This document shows positions 12,110 to 23,234 of a stretch of 64,000 nucleotides of DNA, piece after piece. The translations under genes were made by a program, and so were the position numbers. The stretch is from Przewalskia tangutica. Taxonomy: Eukaryota > Streptophyta > Magnoliopsida > Solanales > Solanaceae. Below the pieces are notes generated by a model. That model had not been told where the DNA came from and did no database searches. It saw only the letters and a program-made list of their open reading frames with translations. Position 1 is the first letter of the stretch. Each line of letters begins with the position of its first letter. The DNA is taken from the NCBI GenBank assembly GCA_029844215.1, contig JAQGDG010000145.1, positions 62,001 to 126,000 of the forward strand. Direction: 5' to 3'.

Positions 12110-12310
12110 ACTACGTTTGACTGATTCCCTCATTGGGGATCGTGGCGTAGCCTCGACCAGTCCCACCTTTAAAAAATTTTAATTTCACCCAATTTCGCTT
12201 GTAATAAACTACGTCATGACCTGGTTCCCTCATGGGGATACGTAGGCGGCCTAAATCGACTTCGGTCACACCTTTAGGAAACTTTCCCTTTGTTTTGAAG
12301 ATAACGAAAA
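12110..12310 (+). repeat. Ogre 3' UTR conserved repeat, two tandem copies
   Basis: Two diverged copies of a roughly 100-bp unit, each with a TGATTCCCTCATTGGGGAT-like core, one followed by ACGTAGGCGGCC. The counterpart in the outer Ogre is at 811-1,056 in inverse orientation. Confidence 0.7.
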
Positions 12311-12549
12311 CACACATGAAAACCCACTTTTAGGCTAAACGCCCTTTGCAAATTCAAAGCGAGACAAGGCGATAAGCGGCGGGGTTATGAGTCCCAAACA
12401 AAGCGGGCGTCCGGCATCAGTCAAAACTACAAAGTCAGCGAATCAACGCCTCCCTAAAACTCACAAATTTTTCTTTGGCGCGAGTCCTTCGTATTAGCGA
12501 AGGTACAACAAAGTTCTTCATACTAGTAGAAAGCAGAAAATATAACAAA

Positions 12550-12681
12550 ATTCTTGAAGCGTGACGAGACATCAACAATCAGAGTTCAAATCCCGCAACA
12601 AATTATAGCGCATCAGCTCGGGCCTAGAGTCAAATTGCAACTCATGCAGTGCACAAACGCACAACAAAGACATCATGGCAA
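12550..12681 (+). repeat. 44-bp minisatellite, left part (split by element A)
   Basis: The last unit here begins GCAACTCATGCAG and ends ACATCATGGCAA at the left edge of element A. The next unit begins GCAATCCATATAG just after element A (23,004) and ends with the same ACATCATG at about 23,046. The array was therefore interrupted by the element. Confidence 0.6.
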
Positions 12682-15403
12682 TGTTATACCCCGTAGTTCT
12701 GACCCTACGTATGGAAACGTACGAAAGTATGTAAGACTTAAAATTTCCGAAGGACAGGTTGTGAGTCGTTCGGACGGTTTTAGTCAACTTTGAGGCGGGT
12801 TATGACCCGGTACATTGAGAGTTCCTAAGTGTTTTAAAGGCCTAGGCGTAGTTCGTTGAGTCTGGATTCCAGCGCAACCAACCGTTCGTCGATAGGGCGT
12901 CGGAGTAGAAAGTTATAGAGTTACAAGTTCGGTCTTGTGATCGGACGAAATGCGTTTGGACTAAAGCGGCAGGGCGGCGCGGATGCGAACGCGGCGCCTA
13001 AAGTGAGGGTCGCTGAAGTTGCAGCGCGCGGCTCCGGGACAGCGAGGCGCGCGCGAAAGTTCGAGAGAGGCTGCGGAGGTTTTAGCGCTTGGCTGTGTGG
13101 CGTGGCCGCGGCGAAATTTGGCGGAAAAACTTAGAAAATCTGATTTTTGTTTTAAAAGAGACCATGGGAGGTGACAAGTGTCCCCATCTGATTTTCTGTT
13201 GCATGCAATATATTGACCAAGACTTGGACATTTTCTATCTTTCATCTTCTCTCTCTCTCTCTCAAATTGCTCCCTTCTCTCAAAACCCTTAGAAAAATCT
13301 GAAAGTTAAGAACAAGAAAAGGAAGCTTGTAGCTAGCTTGTTGGCATTGTTGTGGTAGTGTTCTTGGCAGGAAGCTAGCAATATTTGGAATAAGTTTTGG
13401 CTAAAACTTTAAGGTAACATTCTTCCTTTAAACTTAGTTCTAGTGTTGCATGCTTAGAAAGCAAGATCTTGTGGTAGTAAAATAATGCACTTAGAGTCAT
13501 TAAATGCAAGTAAATGTGGTTTGGATATGAAGAATGGGTTAAGAAGAAATTATGAGCATGTTGTAGCCTAAAACCACCTTAGAATTGTTAAGTGAATTGT
13601 TGTAAACCTATGGGGCAGAATTTTGGGTGTGAAATCCCTTTGAATTGTTGGATTGAGTGAGCCTTAAAGGTGGTGTTTTTGATGATAAATTCGGCCTTGA
13701 GAAAGGTGGCAAAGTGAGTAGAAACAAAGGAAATGCTGCCCAATTTTCCTTAGAATTTAGTGACTTTGAACTTGGATTGTTCTACATTAAGATTAGAGGT
13801 TAATAAGCGTATCATGACTATTATAGGTTGAAATATTACTTGCGGTAGTTTGGACTTGGCAAGTGGATTGACCAAAGAGGTATGTGAAGTTTTCCTATCT
13901 CTTGAGCATGAATAGATAAAACTATGTAGTGCGGTGAGCGTCGTGATTTAGTATTCTTACTTGTTTTGAGTATAAAATGACTTGTTTAGTTTTAAGAATG
14001 TATAAGTCCTTGGTTAAGGAAAAGTATGATTTTACTAAAGTATAGAGTTAATATAACAACTTTATGGGAAGTTGGTTTATTAACCATAAAAGGTTAATGA
14101 GAAGGATTTACTCTAAGTAAGATAATTACATGAAGAAGCAATTTGATTTAAAGTCATCAATTGCCCAAAGGCTTTATGTATAAAGAAGAGTCACTTTTGA
14201 AAGAGATGAGGTATGTAGTACTTGGGTTAAATTCGGTTTTCTTTTATTTAAAGATATGATGAAGTGCCTTAAATAAACTAAAATGAGAGAGTATATGAAC
14301 AAGACTAAAAGAAGTTATAAGTTTGCTTAACTTATTTATGATATGATAATGATTTGAGATAGGGTAAGAGTATATGCGGCGAGCCCCAGATCGTCATACC
14401 ACTCCTTGATGTAAGAGTATATGCGAGGGCGGCCAAGATCGTCATACCATGCTTGATGTAAGAGTATATCGAGGCGGATCGAGATCGTTATACCATCTGC
14501 ACGATATAAGAGTATATCGAGGCAAGCCCCAGATCGTTATACCATCTGCTCCGGTGTAAGAGTATATCAGTCTGACCCAGATCGTTATACCATCTGTTTG
14601 GGGTAGAGTATATCGAGGAAAGTCCCCAGATCGTTATACCACCATTAGTGGATTTGCTACCCGTGATGCGAGGAATACCTCATGCGAGTCCTTATGGGCT
14701 TATGCGGGTGAAATAGTCCCGTGCGGCGAGTGCGTAGATCTGAGGAGTACCTCGTGCGGGTCCGCGGGACCCGTGCGGGTGAAATAGTCCCGAGTAGGAT
14801 GGTCTTTTTGATACTACGGGCGAAGTACCTGTTTTGATCATGAGCCTCTATTTTATGCGTATTATATATATATATATACTTGTCACTCATTGTTAGTAAG
14901 GCACGATAAAGGTATTTTATTGTCTTGTGACTCGACTTGCTTTTAGACTTATGATATCATATTCTGTATTTTCCCAGCTTTACATACTTGGTACATATTG
15001 TGTACTGACCCCCTTCCCGAAGCTGCGTTAAATCTGCGGTAAGGGTAAGCGATTGAGGATCCTCGTTCTTAGGATCCTTATTAGGTGTCGAAGCTCCGTT
15101 CCTCGGAAGCTTATTTATTAGTATGGATATTTCCACGATGCTATAGGTACTTTGTATATTCGGGGTATGGCGGGGCACTTGTCACTTGTGATTGATATCT
15201 TTAAGTGCAGCCACGCTATGTGTTTTGGGCTATAAGAACGGTTGTCTTATTATACTTTTGTTAAGTATGTTTTATGGAAGCGACCTTACCGGTGGCGGTG
15301 ATGTTACTTTTATGCGTATGTGTTGTGTATGTTCATTTGCTATTCTCGCGTATACAGCGAGGTACCGGTGAGTACGATCGCGGCCGAGGTTGGAGTCGTG
15401 ACA
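12682..15403 (+). repeat. 5' LTR of element A
   Basis: TGTTATACC...GTCGTGACA. It holds a TATA-like GCAATATATTG near 13,205, a pyrimidine run (CT)n at about 13,247-13,262 that fits a transcript leader, and an array of six 48-50 bp units at about 14,363-14,640. The AT-rich middle (13,130-14,350) is almost identical to the right LTR; the CG-rich ends differ mainly by one-base indels. Confidence 0.92.
14363..14640 (+). repeat. 48-50 bp tandem array inside LTR A
   Basis: Six units of the form TAAGAGTATATCGAGG...CAGATCGTTATACCATCTG. The same array in the same order and copy number is at about 21,964-22,245 in the other LTR, as expected if it was present before insertion. Confidence 0.85.
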
Positions 15404-15407
15404 AAAG

Positions 15408-15420
15408 TGGTATCGAGCGA
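15408..15420 (+). other. Primer-binding site, element A
   Basis: TGGTATCGAGCG starts four bases after the LTR end. The canonical plant site complementary to initiator tRNA-Met is TGGTATCAGAGC; here one A after the C is missing. Elements B and D show the identical loss. Confidence 0.8.
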
Positions 15421-15602
15421 TTAGTCCTCGGAAAGTGTCCACCAGGTGTCTAGTAGAGTCTTGATTATCGGTGTGTCGTGCGCATCTATAATCGGGGAGG
15501 CTGCGAGATATTTAGGATTGGTTTCCATTCTTTCACTCTAAGATCGTGCAATAGAGTGAGTTATAGGTTGAATCTCACGATGTTTTCCTTTATGTATCGA
15601 TT

Positions 15603-16880
15603 ATGCCTCGCGCATGGCAGCGCGGCCCGGAAGGGCAAAGGCGGTGAGAGTCTTTGCTAGTGGGGCCGCGGAGAATCACGAGGGCAGGCCCAATCCTTAC
15701 GAAGATGATGTTTAGGCGGCGAGTTCCACGTCGTCGCCCGGCCTCAGCGAGTTCGAGGCGTGGGCGCGGCTCACGAGACGCGATGCGAGCCTCGGCTCGC
15801 GATCGAACTGAAATCACGAGATTACGAGAGCAGTTGATTCTTGACCAGCGTAGTGGCGAGCGGCAAGCGAGGAAGCGGCGGCGACCGGCCGACGATTCTG
15901 GATTCCGGGATTTCTGGGTTGTCACCCACGAGTTCTATGGTTGAGATTTGATGAGGATCGCGGGAGTTTGTCCGGCGATTCTGACGGACCGTGCGAGTTC
16001 TTAGGGCATCGGTAGTGCATTACACTAACTTCTTACGGTTCTGCGATATTGCGTTGGTAGTTTTGAGTCATGGGTATTGTCGAGGGTGATGATGCTCTTC
16101 CGGTGATTGGGAGGAGTTCACGAGGCGTTCCTAGACCACTTCTTGCCTCACGAGGTGAGAGAGCCAGCGTAGATAGGTTCTTGACCTTGAGGCGGGGCGG
16201 GAGGACTATCGGGAAGTCTGACACAGGTTTGACTCCTTGGCGGATATGCACACACCATTGTAGGCGATATGGCGGGCGGGGTTCATAGATACGTGATGGG
16301 ACTAGGCCGTCACATGATTCTTGCTTGCAGGGTAGCTCTTGGACGAGATGGATATTGCCGGGATGCGAGCATACGAGAGATTGAGGGCGAGAGAGCGAGA
16401 TCGGCTAGATTTGGGCGGCCAGAGGCGAGACATCGGGTTCGAGCGATTTTGGCGGCGGCCTCGGCCGACTAAGTCCGCTTCCGGCCGGCCTGAGTGCTCC
16501 TTCGCGATTTCCGGCGGGAGGTCGTCAGCGAGGTTATTCGGGGCGAGCGGGGCTCGAGCGTCGAGTTTTGAGGAGGCGAGGCCGGCTGTCGAGACCACCT
16601 ACCTCTCGGTGCGTTCGATGCGGTAGGTCTCATCCGGCGAGTGCCGTATGGGTTCGAGATCATGTTACTCTTGTGGCGGCGTCATCCCGAAGAAGGATTG
16701 TCCGTCATTGGCGGCGGGAGCGTGCAGTTCGGCCAGCGAAGTGCATTCTTTGGATCTTCATCGTCGATGGTTAGAGCGCCCGGAGCGAGTACTATGGGCG
16801 GCGCGGCGAAGGTCGTGGTAGGGGTTCGATTCTAGCGGTCCTCGAGCGCATCTATCTTATGTCGGTCAGCGGGACCGGGG
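15603..16880 (+). pseudogene. gag of element A
   Basis: The ATG at 15,603 opens MPRAWQRG, but the frame stops after about 14 codons. Capsid-region residues can be followed across frames: a VDRFLTLRRG stretch near 16,170-16,200 and VHRYVMGLGRHMI near 16,275-16,320. A zinc-knuckle remnant CYSCG...KKDCP lies at about 16,663-16,704. The ATG context matches element D (60,816) and element B (41,770), which supports it as the family start codon. Confidence 0.75.
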
Positions 16881-16899
16881 CGTCGCGGATGTAAATCCG

Positions 16900-17300
16900 C
16901 CGTACATTATTGGTTTCTTCTTTGTGATGTATATGCTTTGATAGATCCGAGTTCTACCTTGTCCTACATATCTCCTCATGTGCGATAGAATAGGGATAGA
17001 GCAGAGTCCATAAGACCTTTTGAGGTGGCTACGCGATGGGTGATTCGATGGTAGGCGGCGAGTGTATAAGGCTTGCCTGTGACTATAGATAAGCGTCGGA
17101 CTCTGGCGAGCTTGATAGAGTTGGATATGGCGGACTTTGATGTGATTATGGGTATGGATTGGCTAGCGTCTTGCTATGCCAGCGTGGGTATGAGAGAGAT
17201 TAGTTCGGTTCGGTTTCCGTGGCCGGTTATGAGTGGAAGGGAATCTTGCATCGCCAGGGGTAAGTTTATTTCTTACCTCGAAGGCTAGGAAGATGGTGCG
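16900..17300 (+). pseudogene. Aspartic protease of element A
   Basis: DVYALIDPSSTLSYISPHV is readable at about 16,925-16,982, with the catalytic Asp at 16,944-16,946. The C-terminal signature LIELDMADFDVIMGMDWLASCYA is at about 17,113-17,182. A frame change lies between them. The protease would mature the polyprotein inside virus-like particles. The Gly normally following the catalytic Asp-Pro is Ser here. Confidence 0.8.
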
Positions 17301-17384
17301 GAAAGGGTATATCTACCGTATGGTTCGGGTATTCGACCGAGGTGAGTCTGGACCTTGATCGATTCGGTCGTTAGAGAGTTTCGG

Positions 17385-18215
17385 ATGTATTCCCGGATGA
17401 GCTTGGGTATCCCTCGAAAGGGAGATTGAGTTTGCATTGATTTGGCGCGGATCTTTCGTAGATATCTATTAGCCATACTGATGGATGCTTTGGTGAAGGA
17501 GTTGAAGGACCAGTGAAAGATTTCTTTGGAGAAAGGCTTTATTAGGCCAAGTGTTTCTCCTTGGGAGCACGATGTTATTTGTAAAGAAGAAGGATGGGGC
17601 CAGCTGCGTATGTGTATTGATTCTGAGCGGTGAACAAGGTAACTATCGAGAATAGATATCCCTCCCGGGATTGTGATTTGTTTGACCGATTGCGAGTGCA
17701 AAGTGTTTTCAAGATAGACTGCGGATGCAGTTATCATCAGTGCGAGTTAGAGGTAGATATCCCAAAGCGCATTCGGGACCGGTATGGGCCTTTATGAGTT
17801 GAGGTGATGTCTTTGGGTTGACAGCGCCCAGCGGTATTCATGGATTTGATGAATAGGGTGTTGAGCCATTCTTGGATATGTTCGTTATAGTTTTCATTGA
17901 TGATATCTTGGTGTATTCGCGCCGAGGCGGGAGCATCTGGTCATTTGAGGCGGTATTGGGAGTCCTCGAGGCCGGCGATTGTATGCGAGTTCTCGAAGTC
18001 ACGAGTTAATTTGGCGTCGGTGGCTTTCTTAGGGCATGTTATGGGTAGATGGTATTCGGGTTGTCTGACAAAGATTGAAGCGATCGAGACTTGGCGGACC
18101 AGCTACAAGCGGAGTGCGCGACTTTGGGCACTTGCGAGTTATTATCGGCGGTTTGTAGAAGTTTGCTTATTTCCACACGCTTTGACTAAGGCGACTCGGA
18201 AAGCGGCTATGTTCG
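17385..18215 (+). pseudogene. Reverse transcriptase of element A
   Basis: Pieces in order: ELKEL-like linker and GFIRPSVSPW (about 17,530-17,565), LRMCID (about 17,600-17,620), NRYPS...DLFDRL (about 17,650-17,695), KIDC-C-YHQCELE (about 17,710-17,750) and VIVFIDDILVYS (about 17,884-17,918), which holds the catalytic FIDD box (about 17,893-17,904). The connection domain follows with VAFLGHVM (about 18,018) and ASYYRRFVEV (about 18,130-18,165). The active-site Asp pair is intact in the DNA, but stops and shifts break the frame upstream. Confidence 0.88.
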
Positions 18216-18229
18216 ATGGGCGGATACTT

Positions 18230-18660
18230 GTGAGAAAGTTTTGGTTGCTAAAGGAGAAGTTGGCGGCCCGATTCTTACTCTTCGGAGGGCTAGATGGATA
18301 TGTGGTTTTATTGTGGCAGCGTCGGTGTCGGGCTTGGAGTGCGTCTTGATGCGGCCGCAGCGAGTTATAACATGCGTCTCGGCGACTTAGGAAGCATGAG
18401 AAGAACTATCGCGCGTGACTTGGGTTGGCGTGATGATTCATGCCTTAAAGATGCGGAGACATTATTTATATGGAGTCCGTGGGCGTTTACGGACCACGAG
18501 AGTCTCGGTACATCTTCGGGAGAGGAGTGAACTGCGGCGAAGGCGGTGGTTGGAGCTACTTAAGGATTACGATGTTGATATTACATACCACCGGGAAGGC
18601 GATGTGGTTGCGGATGCCCTTAGTCGCGGTCGATGGGTAGTGCATGCGATGTTCGGCCGG
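18230..18660 (+). pseudogene. RNase H of element A
   Basis: Begins with a YDASxxG-like stretch blurred near 18,290-18,350. Then come IHALKMRRHYLYG (about 18,437-18,470), a TDHESL run at 18,492-18,510 and RRRRWLELLKDYDVDITYH (about 18,535-18,590), and it ends VVADALSRG (about 18,605-18,630). Only one or two shifts separate these, so this is among the best preserved parts of the element. Confidence 0.88.
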
Positions 18661-18779
18661 AGAAGAGGATATGGTCAGGGAGTTACATCGGTAGCAAGCC
18701 TTGGGGTTCGTTTGGTTGATTCTGTTAGTAGCGGTATTCGGGTTATAGAGGTTGCGAGTCTTTCATCGTCGAGGAGGTG

Positions 18780-19850
18780 AAGAAGCGGCGATATGAGGAT
18801 CGATTTTGATGCGATGCAGAGATGCGACTCTCGGAAGGAGAAAAGTCTATTTGCGGTAGCGCTGATGAGTGCTAAGGTTAGAGCGATTGTGTGTTCCGAT
18901 GTGTGAGGACTTCGTCGGAAGATTGCAGGAGGCCTGCGGTGCTCGTTATTCTATTCATCAAATTCGACTAAGATGTACCATGACCTCGGTCGTGTATTGG
19001 TGGGGCGGCCTAAAGAGGGGCGTTGCGGAGTTAAACCGCGATGCGAATTGTCGTGAGTTAAGATTGAGCACGAAGCGGTGAAGTGTTGCGAGCCATTGAT
19101 ATTAGAGCTTGGAAGTGGGAGGTGATAAATATGGATTTTATTATAGGGCTACCTACCACTCGGAGGAAGCATGATTCCATTTGGGTGATTGTCGGCGGTG
19201 GCGAAATCGGCCCATTTCTTCCGATCGAGCAGCGTTTTGGTGAGACTATGCGGATTATATATTAGGGAGATTGTGAGGCGCGGGGTCGGTGTCGATTATA
19301 TCGAGATAGAGGCGGTTCGGCTAACCGGAGGTCGCTTTGAAGGGATTAGGGACAGTGAGTCTCGATGCGGCGTTTCACCCTCGGAGCGGACGGACGGGCG
19401 GCGCACTATCGAACACTCGAGGATATCTGCGGGCTTGTGTTATTGATTTCGAGGTAGTGGGAGGATCATTTGCCTCTTGTGGAGTTTGCTTACAACAATA
19501 GCTACCATTCCGGTATTCGGATGGCGCCTTATGAGGCCTTATACGGGAGAAAGTGCAGTCACCGATAAATTTGGTTCGAGTGGGAGAAGTCGATTAGTCG
19601 GGCGGACTTAGTTCGGCGGTGTGGATAAGGTGAAGCTTATCCGGGAAGCGGTTGTTAGCGGCTGAGTCGGCGAAGTCGTATCACGGATCATCGGCGTCGA
19701 CAACGGAATTTGAGATAGATGATTGGGTTTTCCTAAAGGTATCGCCCATGAAGGCGTGATGAGATCGGAAAGAAAGGAAGCTTAGCCCGAGTACATTGGG
19801 CGTGTCAGTTGTCCGTAGGGTAGGCAAGGTTGCTATGAGTTAGATCTTCC
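18780..19850 (+). pseudogene. Integrase of element A
   Basis: The zinc-binding start LCVPMCEDF (about 18,885-18,910), then ARYSIH (about 18,940-18,960) and YWWGGLKR (about 18,997-19,020) mark the HHCC part. The core follows with WKWEVINMDFIIGLP (about 19,108-19,152) and HDSIWVIV (about 19,170-19,194). Further on SPSERTDGRRTIE at 19,375-19,410 and EALYGRR-like sequence near 19,530 complete the catalytic region. The C-terminal basic part (about 19,700-19,850) includes WVFLKVSPMK and VVRRVGKV-like runs. Confidence 0.85.
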
Positions 19851-19899
19851 GTCCGATTTGGAGGCGGTGCGTCGATTTTCATGTGTCCGTATTTGCGGA

Positions 19900-20110
19900 A
19901 ATGTATTGGAGATCCGTCTAGAGTGCACGGTTCGGGATGTCCAAGTAACGGAGGAGTTATCGTATGAGGAGAGTCCCGTAGCGATACTCGATCGTCGAGT
20001 TAGGCGACTTGGACGAAAGGCGTGGCTTAGTCGAGGTCACATGGCGGAGCAACGAGGAGGAAATGGCGTGGGAAGCGAGAGGATGACATGATGAAGAAGT
20101 ATCCTCACTT
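19900..20110 (+). pseudogene. Chromodomain-like tail of element A integrase
   Basis: A VQVTEELSYEESPVAILDRRVRRLGRK run at about 19,940-20,022 precedes a region resembling the chromodomain-like tail of Tekay/Del elements (blurred W-N-P-E-E-TWE motif at about 20,040-20,080). A YPHLF ending sits near 20,100-20,115. This tail is thought to direct integration to heterochromatin, which agrees with the setting. Confidence 0.7.
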
Positions 20111-20274
20111 ATTCCCTATACCTCCGGGTAACCTACTTTCACCTTGTTAGTTTTGATTTAGCATTTACGCTTACGTATGTTGTGGCTCGTGGAGCTTCTT
20201 TTCTGAATGAATAGTTAAGAGGTCTATGTCGATGTTGTGATTTGAGTAAGCCTAGAAGGAACATTCGGGACGAA

Positions 20275-20292
20275 TGTTTCTAAGAGAGAGAA
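20275..20292 (+). other. Polypurine tract, element A
   Basis: TAAGAGAGAGAA immediately upstream of the right LTR; primes plus-strand DNA synthesis in this class. Confidence 0.7.
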
Positions 20293-23007
20293 TGTTATAC
20301 CCGTAGTTCGACCTACGTATGGAAGCGTGCAAAGTATGTAAGACTTAAAATTTCGAAGGGCGAGGTTGTGGTCGTTCGGACGGTTTTAGTCAACTTTGAG
20401 GCGAGTTATGACCGGTACATTGAAGTTCTAAGTGTTTTAAAGGCCTAGGCGTAGTTCGTTGAGTCTGGATTCCAGCGCAACCAACCGTTAAATCGATAGG
20501 GCGTCGGAGTAGAAAGTTATAGAGTTACAAGTTCGGTCGCGATCGGACGAAATGCGTTTCGGACTAAAGCGGCAGGCGGCGCGGATGCGAGGCATGGCGC
20601 CTAAAAATCTTGAGGTCGCTGAAGTTGCAGCGCCGCGGCTCCGGGACAACGAGCGCGGCGCGAAAGTTCGAAGAAAGTGCGGAGGTTTAGCGCCCTTGTG
20701 GCCGTAGAGCGGCGAGAAATGGCGGAAAAACTTAGAAAATCTGATTTTTGTTTTAAAAGAGACCATGGGAGGGTGACAAGTGTCCCCATCTGATTTTCTG
20801 TTGCATGCAATATATTGACCAAGACTTGGACATTTTCTATCTTTCATCTTCTCTCTCTCTCTCTCATTGCTCATCTGCAAAAACCTTAGAAAAATCTGAA
20901 AGTTAAGAACAAGAAAAGGAAGCTTGTAGCTAGCTTGTTGGCATTGTTGTGGTAGTGTTCTTGCAAGGAAGCTAGCAATATTTGGAATAAGTTTTGGCTA
21001 AAACTTTAAGGTAACATTTCTTCCTTTAAACTTAGTTCTAGTGTTGCATGCTTAGAAAGCAAGATCTTGTGGTAGTAAAATAATGCACTTAGAGTCATTG
21101 CATGCAAGTAAATGTGGTTTGGATATGAAGAATGGGTTAAGAAGAAATTATGAGCATGTTGTAGCCTAAAAACCACCTTAGAATTGTTAAGTGAATTGTT
21201 GTAAACCTATGGGGCAGAATTTTGGGTGTGAAATCCCTTTGAATTGTTGGATTGAGTGAGCCTTAAAGGTGGTGTTTTTGATGATAAATTCGGCCTTGAG
21301 AAAGGTGGCAAAGTGAGTAGAAACAAAGGAAATCTTGCTGATTTTCCTTAGAATTTAGTGACTTTGAACTTGGATTGTTCTACATTAAGATTAGAGGTTA
21401 ATAAGCGTATCATGACTATTATAGGTTGAAATATTACTTGCGGTAGTTTGGACTTGGCAAGTGGATTGACCAAGAGGTATGTGAAGTTTTCCTATCTCTT
21501 GAGCATGAATAGATAAAACTATGTAATGCGGTGAGCGTACGTGATTTAGTATTCTTACTTGTTTTGAGTATAAAATGACTTGTTTCGTTTTAAGAATGTA
21601 TAAGTCCCTTGGTTAAGGGAAAAGTATGATTTTACTAAAGTATAGAGTTAATATAACAACTTTATGGGAAGTTGGTTTATTAGCTTCATAAAAGGTTAAT
21701 GAGAAGGATTTACTCTAAGTAAGATAATTACATGAAGAGGCAATTTGATTTAAAGTCATCGATTGCCCAAAGGCTTTATGTATAAAGAAGAGTCACTTTT
21801 GAAAGAGATGAGGTATGTAGTACTTGGGTTAAATTCGGTTTTCTTTTATTTAAAGATATGATGAAGTGCCTTAAATAAACTAAAATGAGAGAGTATATGA
21901 ACAAGACTAAAAGAAGTTATAAGTTTGCTTAACTTATTTATGATATGATGTGATTTGAGATAGGGTAAGAGTATATGCGAGGCGAGCCCAAGATCGTCAT
22001 ACCACTCCTTGATGTAAGAGTATATCGAGGGCGGCCAGAGATCGTCATACCATACGCCGATGTAGAGTATATCGAGGCGAGATCGAATCGTTATACCATC
22101 TGCACGATATAAGAGTATATCGAGGCAAGCCCAGATCGTTATACCATCTGCTCGGTGTAGAGTATATCGAGTCTGACCCAAGATCGTTATACCATCTGTT
22201 TGGGGTAAGAGTATATCGAGGAAAGTCCCCGAGATCGTTATACCACTGTTAGTGGATTTGCTACCCGTGATCGAGGAATACCTCATGCGAGTCTTATGGG
22301 CTTATGCGGGTGAAATAGTCCCGTGGCGGTCTGGCGATCACGAGGAGTACCTCGTGCGGGTCCGCGGGACCCGTGCGGGTGAAATAGTCCCGGAGTAGGA
22401 TGGTCTTTTTGATACTACAGGCGAGGTACCTGTTTTGATCATGAGCCTCTATTTTATGCGATTATTATATATATATATATACTTGTCACTCATTGTTAGT
22501 AAGGCACGATAAAAGGTATTTTATTGTCTTTGACTCACTTGCTTTTAGACTTATGATATCATATTACGATATTTTCCGACTTTACATACTTGGTACATAT
22601 TGTGTCTTGACCCCCTTCCCAGCTGCGTTAAATCTGCTTGGTAAGTAGCGATTGAGGATCCTCGTTCTTAGGATCACTATTAGGTGTCGAAGCTCCATTC
22701 CTCGGAAGCTTATTTATTAGTATGGATATTTCCACGATGCTATAGGTACTTTGTATATTCGGGGTATGGCGGGGCACTTGTCACTTGCGATTGTTATCTT
22801 TAAGTGCATGGCACTATGTGTTTTGGGCTATAAGAACCGGTTGTACTATTATACTTTTGTTAAGTATGTTTTATGGAAGAAAGCGACCTTACCGTGGCGG
22901 TGATATTACTTTTATGCGTATGTGTTGTGTATGTTCATTGCTATTCTCGACATATACGGCCAGAGTACCGGTAGGTACGATCAGCGGCCGAGGTTGGGTC
23001 GTGAGCA
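20293..23007 (+). repeat. 3' LTR of element A
   Basis: Starts TGTTATACCC and ends GTCGTGA(g)CA. Collinear with 12,682-15,403 including the 48-50 bp array (about 21,964-22,245). The final bases are blurred, so the exact end may be 23,003-23,007. Confidence 0.9.
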
Positions 23008-23110
23008 ATCCATATAGTTCACAAATGCATCACAACAAAGACATCATGGCAATTCGTCGATGGCGAGATCTAGCATGTCCGCCAAGGACAACATCTCAAG
23101 CATTCGCACA
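23008..23110 (+). repeat. 44-bp minisatellite, right part
   Basis: Continues the array cut by element A: one complete unit to about 23,046, then a diverged unit beginning GCAATTCGTCG. Confidence 0.55.
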
Positions 23111-23234
23111 ACACGTATCATACTGCGAAGGCATCCTATTCACATAATTGCATTTCTCATATATTTATCATCTTGTTTTACGATTTATACACTAATTTTT
23201 CTCAAGCTTGGCTTGCAGGAGCATTTATTATACA

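Larger units (their letters stand above)
12682..23007 (+). mobile_element. Element A: Tekay/Del-like Ty3-Gypsy chromovirus
   Basis: Two 2.7-kb direct LTRs (12,682-15,403; 20,293-23,007), an initiator-Met-type primer site, a gag-PR-RT-RH-INT order and a chromodomain-like C-terminus. The purine tract AAGAGAGAGAA precedes the right LTR. Flanks GGCAA (left) and GCAA (right) look like the 5-bp target duplication, with the last LTR bases blurred. Coding sequence is collinear with known Tekay/Del domain order but frameshifted throughout. It is the youngest insertion in the nest by position. Confidence 0.9.

Noticed and set aside
12583..12605. GTTCAAATCC, a tRNA T-loop-like word
   Set aside because: No acceptor stem, anticodon arm or D-arm can be built around it.
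14363..14640. Regular repeats that could suggest a CRISPR array
   Set aside because: Units are contiguous and diverged, without unique spacers, inside a plant LTR and duplicated in the partner LTR.
12637..23050. 45-bp flanking similarity taken as an unusually long target duplication
   Set aside because: It fits a pre-existing 44-bp tandem array better; the true duplication is probably GGCAA.
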